Of a stretch of DNA of 64,000 nucleotides, positions 37,409 through 47,407 are shown in pieces. A model generated the notes under the pieces. It saw nothing but the letters and a program-made list of their open reading frames with translations, was not told the DNA's origin and did no database searches. The position numbers were made by a program, and so were the translations under genes. Position 1 is the first letter of the stretch. Every line of letters begins with the position of its first letter. Location of the stretch: positions 1 through 64,000 of the forward strand of contig CAJNDS010002169.1 of assembly GCA_905221605.1 (NCBI GenBank), written 5' to 3'. The DNA comes from Symbiodinium natans. Lineage: Eukaryota; Sar; Dinophyceae; Suessiales; Symbiodiniaceae.

Positions 37409-40400
37409 GTGCTGGGTCAGCAGGAACGAGAGGAAGACCTTGCGCACGGCGAGGGCACCGACTCAGAAGAGCCCAGCCATGAGAAGGTTAAACCTTCCGC
37501 CTCGCCTGACCAGTATCTAAGCATCATGAGCGCCAATGTCACCAGTTTCAACAACGGGGCGTTGGAGTGGGTGACCTCCTCCAAAGCCAAGGTGGTGTGT
37601 CTGCAGGAAACCCACCTCACACCGGAACTGCTGCATGGAAGGCGAGCCACACTGCAATCCCTAGGATGGGATCTCTATGCTGAGCCGGCCTCCCTGTCGG
37701 ACAAGGGCACAAGGTTGGGGGGCACTGCTTGTGCCTTTCCCAAAAATAGCGGAGTGTGGCAAAAAGCCACCTACCAATTCAAAGGGGCGGGCTACACAGC
37801 CGTGGGTCTGAGACAAAGACGCTGGGACTACACGATTGTGTCCCTCTACCTGAGGGACACGGAAGGCCTGAATGGTCCCACGAATGCAGAGGTGCTATCC
37901 TCTCTGGTGGCTTTCGTAAGAACCCTCCCGGAGCCCTGGATCATCTTGGGGGATTGGAACCTGGACCCGACTGAAGTTCAGGACACAGCGCTGATTCAGG
38001 TGATGCGGGGGCGGATGGTAGCCACTGGAGAAGCTACATGCAACCATGGGGCGGAGCTGGACTTTGGGGTGGTGAGTAGGAGCCTGGAAGCCCTGGTGGA
38101 TCTGTCTGCAACCTGGGCAGTCCCGTGGAAACCACATGCAGCCTTGCACCTCAAAGTCAAGGACGGTGCTAGCGAATGGAAGTCCTGGAAACTTCCCCAG
38201 TTCCCGAAACTCACAGCAGACCTCAAAAACCAAGAATGGCAAGAGGTCCAACCCTCCCATTTCGCCATAATGGACAGGACCTGTGCCCAAGAGGACCAGA
38301 GCACCTGGCAGCTGGCGACCTGGGCGGCCAGCCTGGAGCACTGCCACGAAGCACCGAGGACTGGCAGAGGTTGGTGTGTGCAGGCCCAATGGGGACCCTT
38401 AGTCTTGCAGCGCCCTTCCACTGCCCCCAAAGGCTCTGAAGTGGGCTGGTGGGCACGCATGGCCAGAATCCTGGAAGAAGTGCCCGCCTCCCAGCAGCAC
38501 CTACCGGACCTAGGCACCCTCCAAGCCTGTCAAGACATTGCTGAAGGTACTGCCTTCCTCACAGAACTGTACCAGCAATGTTCAGCTACAGCACCACAGT
38601 GGCGGTCTTTGAGTGTTGTTGCCAGGCACAAGGAGGCGGCCCTCCAGATGCAGAGAGCCAAGGAGCAGCAGGCCCAATACAAGGACTGGCTCCAAGCGGG
38701 ATTAGCAAAAGGGATGAGACCTCTCTATAGTTCTCTCAAGAAGAGTGAGAGAGTCCTAGATCGGCCCTTCCAAAACCTCCCAGGCGAAGAGCGCCCAGGG
38801 GCCAGGAGGAAGCAGTGGGTCGCAATTTGGGGGGAGGTAGAATGTTCCCCCCCGATTGGCCAGACCCTGCTGGGTGCAGCAAAAGCCTCCCCGCTGTTCA
38901 AAATAACAGCAGAGGTGCTCGAGGCCATCCTCAAGAATGTCACTGACAAGGCAGGAGGTCTTGATGGGCTCACCTATGCTGCCCTCAAAAACCTCCCTGG
39001 ACCGGCCTATGAGCAGCTCCAAGTCCTGAACTTGGCTGAAACCACAGGAGTGGCGCCACAGCACTGGCAGGCGCACCATGTGGCACTCCTGCCCAAAAAT
39101 GCGGACATAGAAAGGCCCATAACCCTCACATCCATCACCTATCGGCTTTGGTGCTTCTGCAGAGCACAGGTCGTCAAGAAATGGATGCGAGAAACTGCAG
39201 AGAGGTTCCCATGGGATAAAGCCTCCCCGGGTAACACTTGTCTAGAAACAGGCATGCAGAGACTCCTGAGAGGAGAGGTTAGCCGCGCGGCTAACAAACA
39301 TGCCTGTGCGGTCCTGTTGGACCTGCAGACTTTCTATGACAGTGTTAATTGGACCAAATTGGAGGAGAGGATAGTGGCGACCGGCTTCCCGCCAGCTATA
39401 GCCCTCCTGGTCATGCAAGTTTACCGGGGAACGAGATATCTCGTGGCAGAGGATCTCCTTTCGGAGGGGATCCTCCCTGCGAGGGGCATCCTAGCCGGGT
39501 GCCCGTTCGCAACAATGATGGCCAGGGTTTACCTCCAGCCAACAATGCAAGAAGCCGCTCAGCTCCGCAGTATCACCACCCTAGACACCTGGGTGGATGA
39601 CATTGGAGCAGATTTCGAAGCACGATATCCTGAGCAGGCAGCGTTTGCGGTCTATGAAGGTTACAAAACCCTTCGCCGGCTTCTGGAAGGTAGCGACCTC
39701 CGTTTGTCCCTGAAGAAAACAGGCTTCCTGTGCACCACTGCAGAAGCCAGAAGGGAGCTACAGAAGCTGCGCAAAGATGGGGACCCGGCTATCTGTGATA
39801 GCATGAAGGATTTAGGCCTGGACTGTGCCCTGGGTCGGGTCCGGAGGGTCAAGGTGCAAAGAGCCCGCAGGCACAAAGCGGGCCAACGGCAGAAGAAGTT
39901 GAAACAACTGAGAGTCCCGGGTGTGCCGGCCAAGGTTCGCCTCTTCAGAGGAGGGGTTGCCTCCGTCCTTACTTGGGGCCACCAAGCCCAGGGAATGCCG
40001 CCCACCCGGAGACAGAAGCTCCGGACTGCCTTGGCTGAGCAGTGTGGCAGACAGAAAATGGGCAACCTAGAGGTGGCTCTGTCCTCTGTAAGCGACAGGT
40101 ACCAGGATCCGGGCCGCACAATGATGGTCCAGCAAGTTGAAGCCTGGTTCCAGCTCAAGAAGAGGTGGGCCGGCAAGGAAGACCTGCTGGAAAGAACCTG
40201 GGGCCTTACAGTCCAAAAGCTGGAAGAAGCCAGCAGCCGGTGGCAAATGGTTAAGGGCCCTCTTGCAGCTACAGTTGCATACCTGCTTGACCTGGGGTGG
40301 CAGCCTAGAGACAGTGATGAGTGGCTGGACACCCAGGGCACCAGGCACACCATGCACACCCCACAGCAGGAGCGTCGTGTCCTTGACCTCCTCGCTGTGG

Positions 40401-40426
40401 ACCAGGGGCCTCCCGCCCAAACCTGA
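37409..40426 (+). CDS. LINE copy A ORF2: apurinic-type endonuclease and reverse transcriptase
   Basis: 1,005 residues read from a GTG; the true start lies upstream and is destroyed by the inverted segment. Endonuclease motifs appear in order: MSANVTSFN, VVCLQETHL, IILGDWNLDP, ELDFGVVSRS and the His of WKPHAALHL, so it should nick target DNA for target-primed reverse transcription. The RT follows: AKASPLFKITAEVLEAIL, LLDLQTFYDSVNW (motif A), ILAGCPFATMMARVYLQ (motif B) and DTWVDDIGAD (motif C, VDD), then the thumb. The frame ends early, at 40424-40426, because the linker segment is missing; RNase H continues in another frame. Sequence is near-identical to copy C. Confidence 0.9.
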   Translation: MLGQQEREEDLAHGEGTDSEEPSHEKVKPSASPDQYLSIMSANVTSFNNGALEWVTSSKAKVVCLQETHLTPELLHGRRATLQSLGWDLYAEPASLSDKGTRLGGTACAFPKNSGVWQKATYQFKGAGYTAVGLRQRRWDYTIVSLYLRDTEGLNGPTNAEVLSSLVAFVRTLPEPWIILGDWNLDPTEVQDTALIQVMRGRMVATGEATCNHGAELDFGVVSRSLEALVDLSATWAVPWKPHAALHLKVKDGASEWKSWKLPQFPKLTADLKNQEWQEVQPSHFAIMDRTCAQEDQSTWQLATWAASLEHCHEAPRTGRGWCVQAQWGPLVLQRPSTAPKGSEVGWWARMARILEEVPASQQHLPDLGTLQACQDIAEGTAFLTELYQQCSATAPQWRSLSVVARHKEAALQMQRAKEQQAQYKDWLQAGLAKGMRPLYSSLKKSERVLDRPFQNLPGEERPGARRKQWVAIWGEVECSPPIGQTLLGAAKASPLFKITAEVLEAILKNVTDKAGGLDGLTYAALKNLPGPAYEQLQVLNLAETTGVAPQHWQAHHVALLPKNADIERPITLTSITYRLWCFCRAQVVKKWMRETAERFPWDKASPGNTCLETGMQRLLRGEVSRAANKHACAVLLDLQTFYDSVNWTKLEERIVATGFPPAIALLVMQVYRGTRYLVAEDLLSEGILPARGILAGCPFATMMARVYLQPTMQEAAQLRSITTLDTWVDDIGADFEARYPEQAAFAVYEGYKTLRRLLEGSDLRLSLKKTGFLCTTAEARRELQKLRKDGDPAICDSMKDLGLDCALGRVRRVKVQRARRHKAGQRQKKLKQLRVPGVPAKVRLFRGGVASVLTWGHQAQGMPPTRRQKLRTALAEQCGRQKMGNLEVALSSVSDRYQDPGRTMMVQQVEAWFQLKKRWAGKEDLLERTWGLTVQKLEEASSRWQMVKGPLAATVAYLLDLGWQPRDSDEWLDTQGTRHTMHTPQQERRVLDLLAVDQGPPAQT

Positions 40427-41630
40427 ATGGCAGGTACCACCTCCTCAGGAAGACAATCCCATCTTTTTGGGCATATGGGCTGACAAAGAGCCCCTCAGTG
40501 ACCCAGAGCTTGTTTATGGCACAGATGCTAGTGGTGGCCCCTTCACGGCGGACCCGCGACTCCGGAAGGTAGCCTACGCAGTGGTGGCCTGCAAGAAACA
40601 GGGCCAAGACTATGTCCAGGTAGGAGCAATCGTCGGCCAAGTCCCTGGACCACAGACGGTTTTTCGGGGGGAGCTGTATGCCGTTTTGCAGCTGGCCCGT
40701 TATACCGAAGGCCCTATTGACACGACACTAGACTGCCTTGGTGTCCCGAAACGAGTCCGCAGCCCAAAGCCGGGCAAGACCCACGGTGACATCTGGTGGG
40801 AGCTGCAAACCACAGATGTCAACCGCCTCAAAATGAAATGGGTTCCATCCCATGTTTCAGAGGAGGAGTTCCTCCGGAAGGTGGGTGCGGACAACTCGTG
40901 GAGACAGCAGGTCAATGACCTGGCGGACAAGCTGTGTGGGGAAAAAGCGGCCGAGCTGGCCCACCCTGATGTCCGGGCAGCCAGTCAGTACCAGGACCAT
41001 TGCAGCAAAAAAGCACAAGAATTCCTGGCGAGCAGGGCGGAAAAGATCCTTACTGCCATTGGGGAAAATCAGCACCCAGTGTATAAGGCCTTCCTGCAGG
41101 AAAAGCAGGCTCGCAAGAGCAACGAGGCCACCTCCAGGCCCTGCAAAAAGCGCATTGGCTCCAACATAGGGAGAGGCCACATCACCACCCAACAGGAATG
41201 GTTCCAGGAGCTGGTCCGGACCAAACCTGTGCATGCGTGGGAATGGGAAGGTCTCAACCTCCGGTGTGCTCAGTGTCAACTTAAACTCCTGCACACCAAG
41301 AACCGCAAAACCGCAGCGCACCAATGCACACACCAAGGCAGAGTGACGGTTGAAGGGGTACATGTTACACATGTTTTAAAACTGCTAGGGGACAGACAAC
41401 TGTGGGTCTGCGAAGGTTGTGGTGGACAGTTGTCCTTGAAGACTAAAAATGTTTCGCAAAAACTTTCAGTTGCATGCAGTTTTAAAAAGGACCCAGGTGC
41501 AAGGCGCAGTTTAAGCCCGAGCCAACCAATGCCATCCGCAGCCTCTTTCAGCAGGTGCAAGGGACAGCCCAAGTTGCAGCAGACCCCCTGTGCAAAATCC
41601 CTGAAGGCACCGGCAGCTGAACAAACCTAG
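40394..41630 (+). CDS. LINE copy A RNase H and C-terminal zinc-finger region (frame-disrupted)
   Basis: RNase H domain that degrades the RNA strand of the RT hybrid: GTDASGGPFT, VFRGELYAVLQ, KWVPSHVSEEE and NDLADKLCG mark the catalytic motifs. A C-terminal Cys/His region follows (LRCAQCQLKLLHTKNRK, VCEGCGGQLSLK). Compared with copies B and C it lacks 12 bp near 41313 and has a one-base loss near 41493, which shifts the last 45 codons, so the C-terminus is non-native. It is out of frame with the RT ORF because the linker was removed. Confidence 0.85.
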
Positions 41631-41634
41631 GAGG

Positions 41635-41934
41635 TTGCATCCTCCCAGTGAGGATAAAGTGAAGGTCATCCTCGCTACCAGAGAAACCACCCCTGACCGC
41701 CTCCCTCTAACCGCCTGCACAGGGTGCACCAAAGGCCTTGAGGGACCCTTTGTCAGGAGGTTCCTAACCTCTCATGAGGTATCCAAAGAGGATGATAAGC
41801 TGAGGTTCATCCTCGCTGCCAGAGAACACACCCCTGGCCGATTTCCTCTCACGGTTTGCACCCAGTGCACCAGAAACCCTGAGGAACGTTTTGCCAGGAG
41901 GTTCATTCCTCTCATGAGGTACAACCTCTGGTAG
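41635..41934 (+). CDS. Small 3' ORF with paired CxxC repeats (LINE copy A)
   Basis: 99 residues in the region between RNase H and the A-tail. Two diverged repeats of about 43 residues share DK-(x2)-ILA-x-RE-x-TP-x-R-x-PLT-x-CT-x-CT and end F-x-RRF. The reading frame and repeats are the same in copy C (63547-63846). It may be a real small protein or translated-looking 3' UTR structure; unknown function. Confidence 0.45.
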   Translation: MHPPSEDKVKVILATRETTPDRLPLTACTGCTKGLEGPFVRRFLTSHEVSKEDDKLRFILAAREHTPGRFPLTVCTQCTRNPEERFARRFIPLMRYNLW

Positions 41935-42108
41935 CATCCCAAAGAGGATGGTAGCTTAGGAGGAGGTGTTGTTCCTCCCCCTGTGCCATAGGGCCAAGAG
42001 GGCCATCAGATGTGCCAGTACAGAGGCACGGTTTTCACAACCCAAACACCAAGGAGGTGGTTCGCACTAGTTCGCTCAACTCGGAAAAAAAAAATTCAAT
42101 CTGGGTTA

Positions 42109-43488
42109 ACTGGGAACTGCCAACATGGTTCCAAGAAGGCAGGGCCGAAGGCCCGAGATCGCTGTGGACCAGGGGCCTCCCGCCCAAACCTGAATGGCAG
42201 GTACCACCTCCTCAGGAAGACAATCCCATCTTTTTGGGCATATGGGCTGACAAAGAGCCCCTCAGTGACCCAGAGCTTGTTTATGGCACAGATGCTAGTG
42301 GTGGCCCCTTCACGGCGGACCCGCGACTCCGGAAGGTAGCCTACGCAGTGGCGGCCTGCAAGAAACAGGGCCAAGACTATGTCCAGGTAGGAGCAATCGT
42401 AGGCCAAGTCCCTGGACCACAGACGGTTTTTCGGGGGGAGCTGTAGCTGGCCCGTGAAACCGAAGGCCCTATTGACACGACACTAGACTGCCTTGGTGTT
42501 CCGAAACGAGTCCGCAGCCCAAAGCCGGGCAAGACCCACGGTGACATCTGGTGGAAGCTGCAAACCACAGATGTCAACCGCCTCAAAATGAAATGGGTTC
42601 CATCCCATGTTTCAGAGGAGGAGTTCCTCCGGAAGGTGGGTGCGACAACTCGTGGAGACAGCAGGTCAATGACCTGGCGGACAAGCTGTGTGGGAAAAAG
42701 CCGCCGAGCTGGCCCACCCTAATGTCCGGGCAGCCAGTCAGCACCAGGACCATTAAACCACAAGAATTCCTGGCGAAGCAGGCTCGCAAGAGCAACAAGG
42801 CCACCTCCAGGCTCTGCAAAAAGCGCATTGGCTCCAACATAGGGAGAGGCCACATCACCACCCAACAGGAATGGTTCCAGAAGCTGGTCCGGACCAAACC
42901 TGTGCATGCGTGGGAATGGAAGGTCTCAACCTCCGGTGTGCTCAGTGTCAACTTAAACTTCTGCACACCAAGAACCGCAAAACCTTGGAAGCACTGGCAG
43001 CGCACCAATGCACACACTAAGGCAGAGTGACGGCGGTTAGAGGGGTACATGTTGCACATGTTTTAAAAACTGCTAGAGGACAGACAACTGTGGTCTGCGA
43101 AGGTTGTGGTGGACAGTTGTCCTTGAAGACTAAAAATGTTTTGCAAAAACTTTCAGTTGCATGCAGTTTTACTCCAGGTGCAAGGTGCAGTTGAAGCCCG
43201 AGCCAACTAATGCCATCCGCAGCCTCTTTCAGCAGTGCAAGGGACAGCCCAAGTTGCAGCAGACCCCCTGTGCAAAATCCCTCAAAGCACCGGCAGCTGA
43301 ACAAACCTGACCGCCTCCCTCTAACCGCCTGCACAGGGTGCCCCTTTGTCAGGAGGATCCTAACCTCTCATGAGGTATCAGCCCCTGGCCGCATCTCATG
43401 AGGTGCAACCTCTGGTAGCATCCCAAAGAGGATGGTGGCTTGACCAAGGAGGTGGTTGTACTAGTTTGCTCAACTTGGAAAAAAAAAA
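42109..43488 (+). pseudogene. LINE fragment A' (decayed RNase H and 3' end)
   Basis: 5'-truncated at the RT-RNase H linker (NWELPTWFQ) and ending in an A-run at 43479-43488. It has in-frame stops and many small deletions (for example the GELYAVLQ motif is lost near 42440). It abuts the 14-bp duplication of copy A, and TCAATCTGAGGTT follows its A-run, so it probably used the same or a neighbouring target. Confidence 0.85.
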
Positions 43489-43983
43489 ATCAATCTGAGG
43501 TTCAGGTAAAGTATTTCTTCATCCGAGAAAAGCATAGGCAGTCACAGTAGAATTTTGAAAGGTCAACACCTGCTCGTATCTCTTGTTATAACTTAAAGAA
43601 AACATTCTTTTTGCAGGTTTAACAGTTTTGTTGCTAATTTGAAAGTACAGTCTCTGCCAGGTTGCTTCTTTGTCATCCTTGAAGCAGGCGGGGTTTTGGA
43701 AGCGGGTTTTGGAGAACTTAGCTTGTACGTGCCAGGTCGGCAATCACGGCATCCAAATTCTCTTGCTCGTAGAACACCAAACCGTTTCTTCTCTAAAACC
43801 AAGGTTCTCTTCCGTGCGAAGCACAGCAACTTCAACCCAAACCGAGGTTCAACCTGTTTTGACCTGGGTTCAACTTGGGTCAACCCGGGTTCAACCTGTC
43901 TGCAACCCAAGCGCGCACAATATTCTGAAGAGGAGAAGAGAGAAGAGGATTTGTTCTAAATTCCACTTCTCTCGAATATTGTG
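43489..43983. other. Spacer with TTGAACC repeats and start of the AG-rich minisatellite
   Basis: No gene recognised. Palindromic GGTTCAACCTGTTTTGACCT-like repeats at 43836-43912 are followed at about 43920-43980 by one unit of the AG-rich repeat that resumes after the copia element at 52964. Confidence 0.7.
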
Positions 43984-43988
43984 ATTTT

Positions 43989-44341
43989 TGTAGAAGTTCG
44001 AGAACTGTGCGTCATCCTGTGAGGGTGCGACACGGTGAGTTTTGCAGTTTGCAGTTTTGTGTGCATAGCTTGGAGTCTGCTCAGCTTTTGAAGTTTTCCC
44101 AGTAGCCTGAGTACGATTAGTGGTGCAAGAACGTTTTGCCTCGTAGGAAACCACTCTCGTCGAGTTTCGTAACTTGAGGGTAGTTTTGGAGGTCTTTCAA
44201 GCCGAGCTGTCAAGTTATGAGTGCTGCAAGCCAAAACAGAAGTGTTGTCCGAGTGTCTAAGCTTGTTTGCTTGGTTTGGACTTGTGTGAGTTGGCTCGGT
44301 TGTATCCTTGGTGCCTTGCTTGGCATCTAGGGTTTTTAACG
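43989..44341 (+). repeat. Left LTR of the copia-type element
   Basis: 353 bp. Compared with the right LTR it lacks about 49 bp after CAAGTT (near 44215) and differs at scattered bases. Confidence 0.92.
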
Positions 44342-44357
44342 TGGTAGCGGAGCGTGG
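44342..44357 (+). promoter_or_regulatory. Primer-binding site of the copia-type element
   Basis: TGGTAGCGGAGCGTGG directly after the left LTR; close to the TGGTATCAGAGC primer site known for many plant copia elements, which suggests an initiator-Met-type tRNA primer. Confidence 0.7.
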
Positions 44358-44425
44358 AAGCTCTGTTGCAAAGAAAGAAAGTGAGCCCAATACGCTGACT
44401 TGGTGTGTGCTTGAGTTGTCTTGGT

Positions 44426-47407
44426 ATGGAGGGCCGTGGAAGGCCATCGTTCTACCACATAGGTGAGGGTGAACCCGGAATGCTTCGTGAGAGAGGCAGG
44501 AGAGGGGCTGAGCCTCCCTATGAGAGGCCTTCAGGGTCTAGACACTCGTCAGTTCCACCAAGGAACCCTGTTGTCGGTAGTGGAGTTGCTTTCAGCCCGA
44601 TGTCGAACTTGTCGGGCGCAGTGCATCCCACAGGAAGCCCGGTGGTTGGTTCTCCGACTGCTATGGGCACCCCCATACCGGCAATGGCTTCACCCATGTC
44701 ACCACCAGGTTTGGTGCCACCACCGCCTGCAGCAGTGGACCCCGTTGCCGTTCAGGCAGCCCTGGGATCCCAGCTTCTGGTTCAGACAGTGCAGCAGCAG
44801 CAGCAGCAGCAGATATCTCAAATGATGTCGCTGGTGCAGCAGCTGGTCCAGGACCGGACAAGTGCTGAGAAGAAAGGCAAAGGAGCTGGTAGCTTGAGTA
44901 GCATCAGTGACAGTGTGGACCATGCCATGGAGGTTGATGATGGGAACGGCGCTCCTATCAGGAATCCTAAGGCAGACTCATATGTGCCGAAGTTGCCCAT
45001 GTTGGATGGTGGACGCATGAACAAGGGTCGGCGTGCCGAGATCGAAGCATGGGTTGAGTACCTTGAAGTGTTTTTGCCATGGATTGCCTTGTTTGATGAT
45101 AGGATACCGTCGGAAGTGCAGGCTTGTTTTGTGAAAGACAAGCCAATCCTGAACAAAGACTTGGCGAAAGGAGAGAGCATCAGGAGTACCAGAGTGTTCC
45201 TTTACCTTCGGCAGTCCTTTGCGAACTTTTCCCGTGGGCTTGACATTTTGAAGCAAGTTGAGCGTGAACAGCTTGGTGTTCCGGCAGGCTATGAGGCGTT
45301 GAGGCGCTTGCATCAGGATCTGTCGGTTTGCTCGAGGATAGAAGCCTCGACCTTGCGAGAAGAGATGTTGAGATACCAACCCCTTGCCTCTACGAAGGAT
45401 CGTCCTTTGGAAGTGTTCCGCAGCGTGCAGGTTGAGCTTGCAAAGTATGGTCGACTTGTTGCTGCGTTCCCAGACCTTGCGTTGAGTGAAGCGGATCAGA
45501 GCATGATTGTGTTGAAGGGTCTTGATGCGGATGTGAAGAGGTACATCTTGTTGCATGCGAAGATTGACTCTATGAGTGAGCTTGAGACTGCGATCAAGTT
45601 CTACGACGCAAACATCAAGATCCTTACCTTCGCCGATTCCGGGCGAGGTCGCGACCGCAGGAACAACAACGACATAGCGAATCCGCTGAACTTCAAGGGC
45701 GATGGAAAGGGGAAGGACAAGGGGAAGGACAAGGGGAAAGATAAAGGAAAGGACAAAGGGAAGGACAAGGGAAAGGACAAAGGTCGCTCAGGAAAGGACA
45801 AGCATGACAAGAAAGGGGAGAAAGGTGGAAAGGGGAACGCTACTCAAGACCCTGGGAAAGGGGGCGGTGGTAGTTCTGGTAGTGACCCAAAGCACGACAA
45901 GCGTGCCAACGTGAAGTGCTACAACTGCAATGAATTGGGGCACTATTCAAACCGATGCCCCAAGAAAGCGGCCAAAGGTGTGGCGGCAGCAGCGACGCTT
46001 CTCGAACCGCAATTGGCGGCTTTGACCTTGGAGGGCCCGCACGTGTTTGCAGCGGCAGTTGGTTGCGAGTTCTTTGATATCGCTCAGGGAGATTCCGACA
46101 ATGAGTCGAGCTTGAGCGATGGTGATTGGGAAGCCTTTGGAAGGTCGTGGTTGTTGGAGAGTTCAGAGGCCACAGTTGAGCTTGGAACCTCGCAGCTTGG
46201 AAGCCTAGAGACCCCCGTTGAGCTCGAGAAGGCCCCAGTTGAGCTTGGAACATCGCAGCTTGGAAGCCTAGAGACCCCCGTTGAGCTCGAGAAGGCCCCA
46301 GTTGAGCTTGGAACATCGCAGCTTGGAAGCCTAGAGACCCCCGTTGAGCTTGAGAAGGCCCCAGTTGAGCTTGGAACGTCGCAGCTTGGAAGCCTAGAGA
46401 CCCCCGTTGAGCTTGAGAAGGCCCCAGTTGAGCTTGGAACGTCGCAGCTTGGAAGCCTAGAGACCCCCGTTGAGCTTGAGAAGGCCCCGTCGACGCTTGG
46501 TGAGCATGGATTGAGTGAATTTTATTTTCATGACATGAGCATGGCAGCCCCGCATGTGACACATGGTAGCAGCTCTGAAGCCATGGACTGGTGGTTGCTG
46601 GACTCCGGAGCGTCGACGCACCTGATCAGCGAGGAGACACTGCAGCATGTGCAAGTGCTGAGCCTGAGTGAGCATGTTGGTAGAGATTGTGTGACTGCCA
46701 CGGGTGCTTCCATAGGGGTTCAGAAGAGTGCTGTGGTTCGCGTTTGCTTTGCCGTGGAGAGATCCAGTCCTATCGTCGTTGAGTTCGAAGCCCTGGTTGC
46801 ACCTGTGCGATTTAATCTCCTGAGCCTAGGACGACTCCTGAATAGGAACTGGACAGTCTCTTTTGCCCCCCATCTCCACGTGCAAGCTGGTGGTTTTAAA
46901 TTTAAGGCTGTGTGGTCCAACAACTGTTGCTGGTTGCAAAGTCATGCGGTGGCACGGGCCTGTTTGGTGTCTCAAGAACAGAGCGCAGCGCAGCAGATTG
47001 CAGACCCCTCGTGTACGAGGCCTTCCGCAGCCCGAGAAGATGGCCTCCTCCAGCGAGAGCGAAGTGGAATGGCGCATGGAAGGGAAGGACAAAGGGAAGC
47101 TGGTCCGGAGAGTCGTTGCGACTCAAGCGGCCTCAATCTCGGTGGGAGAAGAGGACTTCGAGGAGAGCACCCGGTTGGCCACAGCTACATCCACGGAGAC
47201 AGAGGGCGCAATCCTCTTGGTGCCCGCGGATGCCGAGTCCCAGGTGGTGTTGAAGCCGGGCGAGATCGAGACCCCAGGACCCGCCAAAGTTCCTCAGCAG
47301 AAGCCCATGCCAAAGAAGCCGAAAGTGAAGAAGATGCCCCAGAAGCCCCTCGTGAAGAGAATGCCAAAAGGCAGCGAGCTCTTCGTCGACAAAGAGGACC
47401 CCCGTGA
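44426..47407 (+). CDS. Copia Gag-protease
   Basis: Start chosen at the first ATG (MEGRGRPSF); the frame is open from 44405. The N-terminal region is Pro/Ser-rich with a Gln run (VQQQQQQQ), then a helical capsid-like part (YLEVFLPWIALFDDRI). A GKDK repeat follows, then one CCHC knuckle (CYNCNELGHYSNRCPKK), five 21-residue repeats and the aspartic protease active site WLLDSGASTHLIS at about 46597. Recognisable coding ends near 46985; the remaining 140 codons look like out-of-frame translation. Expression of Pol needs a +1 (or -2) frame change between about 46863 and 47040, or the element is damaged there. Confidence 0.88.
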   Translation: MEGRGRPSFYHIGEGEPGMLRERGRRGAEPPYERPSGSRHSSVPPRNPVVGSGVAFSPMSNLSGAVHPTGSPVVGSPTAMGTPIPAMASPMSPPGLVPPPPAAVDPVAVQAALGSQLLVQTVQQQQQQQISQMMSLVQQLVQDRTSAEKKGKGAGSLSSISDSVDHAMEVDDGNGAPIRNPKADSYVPKLPMLDGGRMNKGRRAEIEAWVEYLEVFLPWIALFDDRIPSEVQACFVKDKPILNKDLAKGESIRSTRVFLYLRQSFANFSRGLDILKQVEREQLGVPAGYEALRRLHQDLSVCSRIEASTLREEMLRYQPLASTKDRPLEVFRSVQVELAKYGRLVAAFPDLALSEADQSMIVLKGLDADVKRYILLHAKIDSMSELETAIKFYDANIKILTFADSGRGRDRRNNNDIANPLNFKGDGKGKDKGKDKGKDKGKDKGKDKGKDKGRSGKDKHDKKGEKGGKGNATQDPGKGGGGSSGSDPKHDKRANVKCYNCNELGHYSNRCPKKAAKGVAAAATLLEPQLAALTLEGPHVFAAAVGCEFFDIAQGDSDNESSLSDGDWEAFGRSWLLESSEATVELGTSQLGSLETPVELEKAPVELGTSQLGSLETPVELEKAPVELGTSQLGSLETPVELEKAPVELGTSQLGSLETPVELEKAPVELGTSQLGSLETPVELEKAPSTLGEHGLSEFYFHDMSMAAPHVTHGSSSEAMDWWLLDSGASTHLISEETLQHVQVLSLSEHVGRDCVTATGASIGVQKSAVVRVCFAVERSSPIVVEFEALVAPVRFNLLSLGRLLNRNWTVSFAPHLHVQAGGFKFKAVWSNNCCWLQSHAVARACLVSQEQSAAQQIADPSCTRPSAAREDGLLQRERSGMAHGREGQREAGPESRCDSSGLNLGGRRGLRGEHPVGHSYIHGDRGRNPLGARGCRVPGGVEAGRDRDPRTRQSSSAEAHAKEAESEEDAPEAPREENAKRQRALRRQRGPP
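45709..45789 (+). repeat. GKDK-coding hexa/dodecamer repeat in copia gag
   Basis: GGGAAGGACAAG-type 12-bp units coding (GKDK)n, just ahead of the CCHC finger; a basic, presumably RNA-binding stretch. Confidence 0.85.
46175..46489 (+). repeat. Five 63-bp tandem repeats in copia gag
   Basis: Each 21-residue unit reads VELGTSQLGSLETPVELEKA plus P. Units differ only by one to three silent bases (TCGCAG context, CTC/CTT), so the array expanded recently. Confidence 0.92.

Larger units (their letters stand above)
36946..42094 (+). mobile_element. LINE copy A (5'-truncated, rearranged)
   Basis: APE-type non-LTR retrotransposon, 5'-truncated inside ORF2 near GGGTTCGGATATGACATGG and ending in an A-run (42085-42094). 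It is flanked by an exact 14-bp duplication TTCAATCTGGGTTA (36932-36945 and 42095-42108). A 311-bp piece that belongs between RT and RNase H is missing at 40393 and instead sits inverted at 37070-37380, replacing about 130 bp of the N-terminal region. Confidence 0.88.
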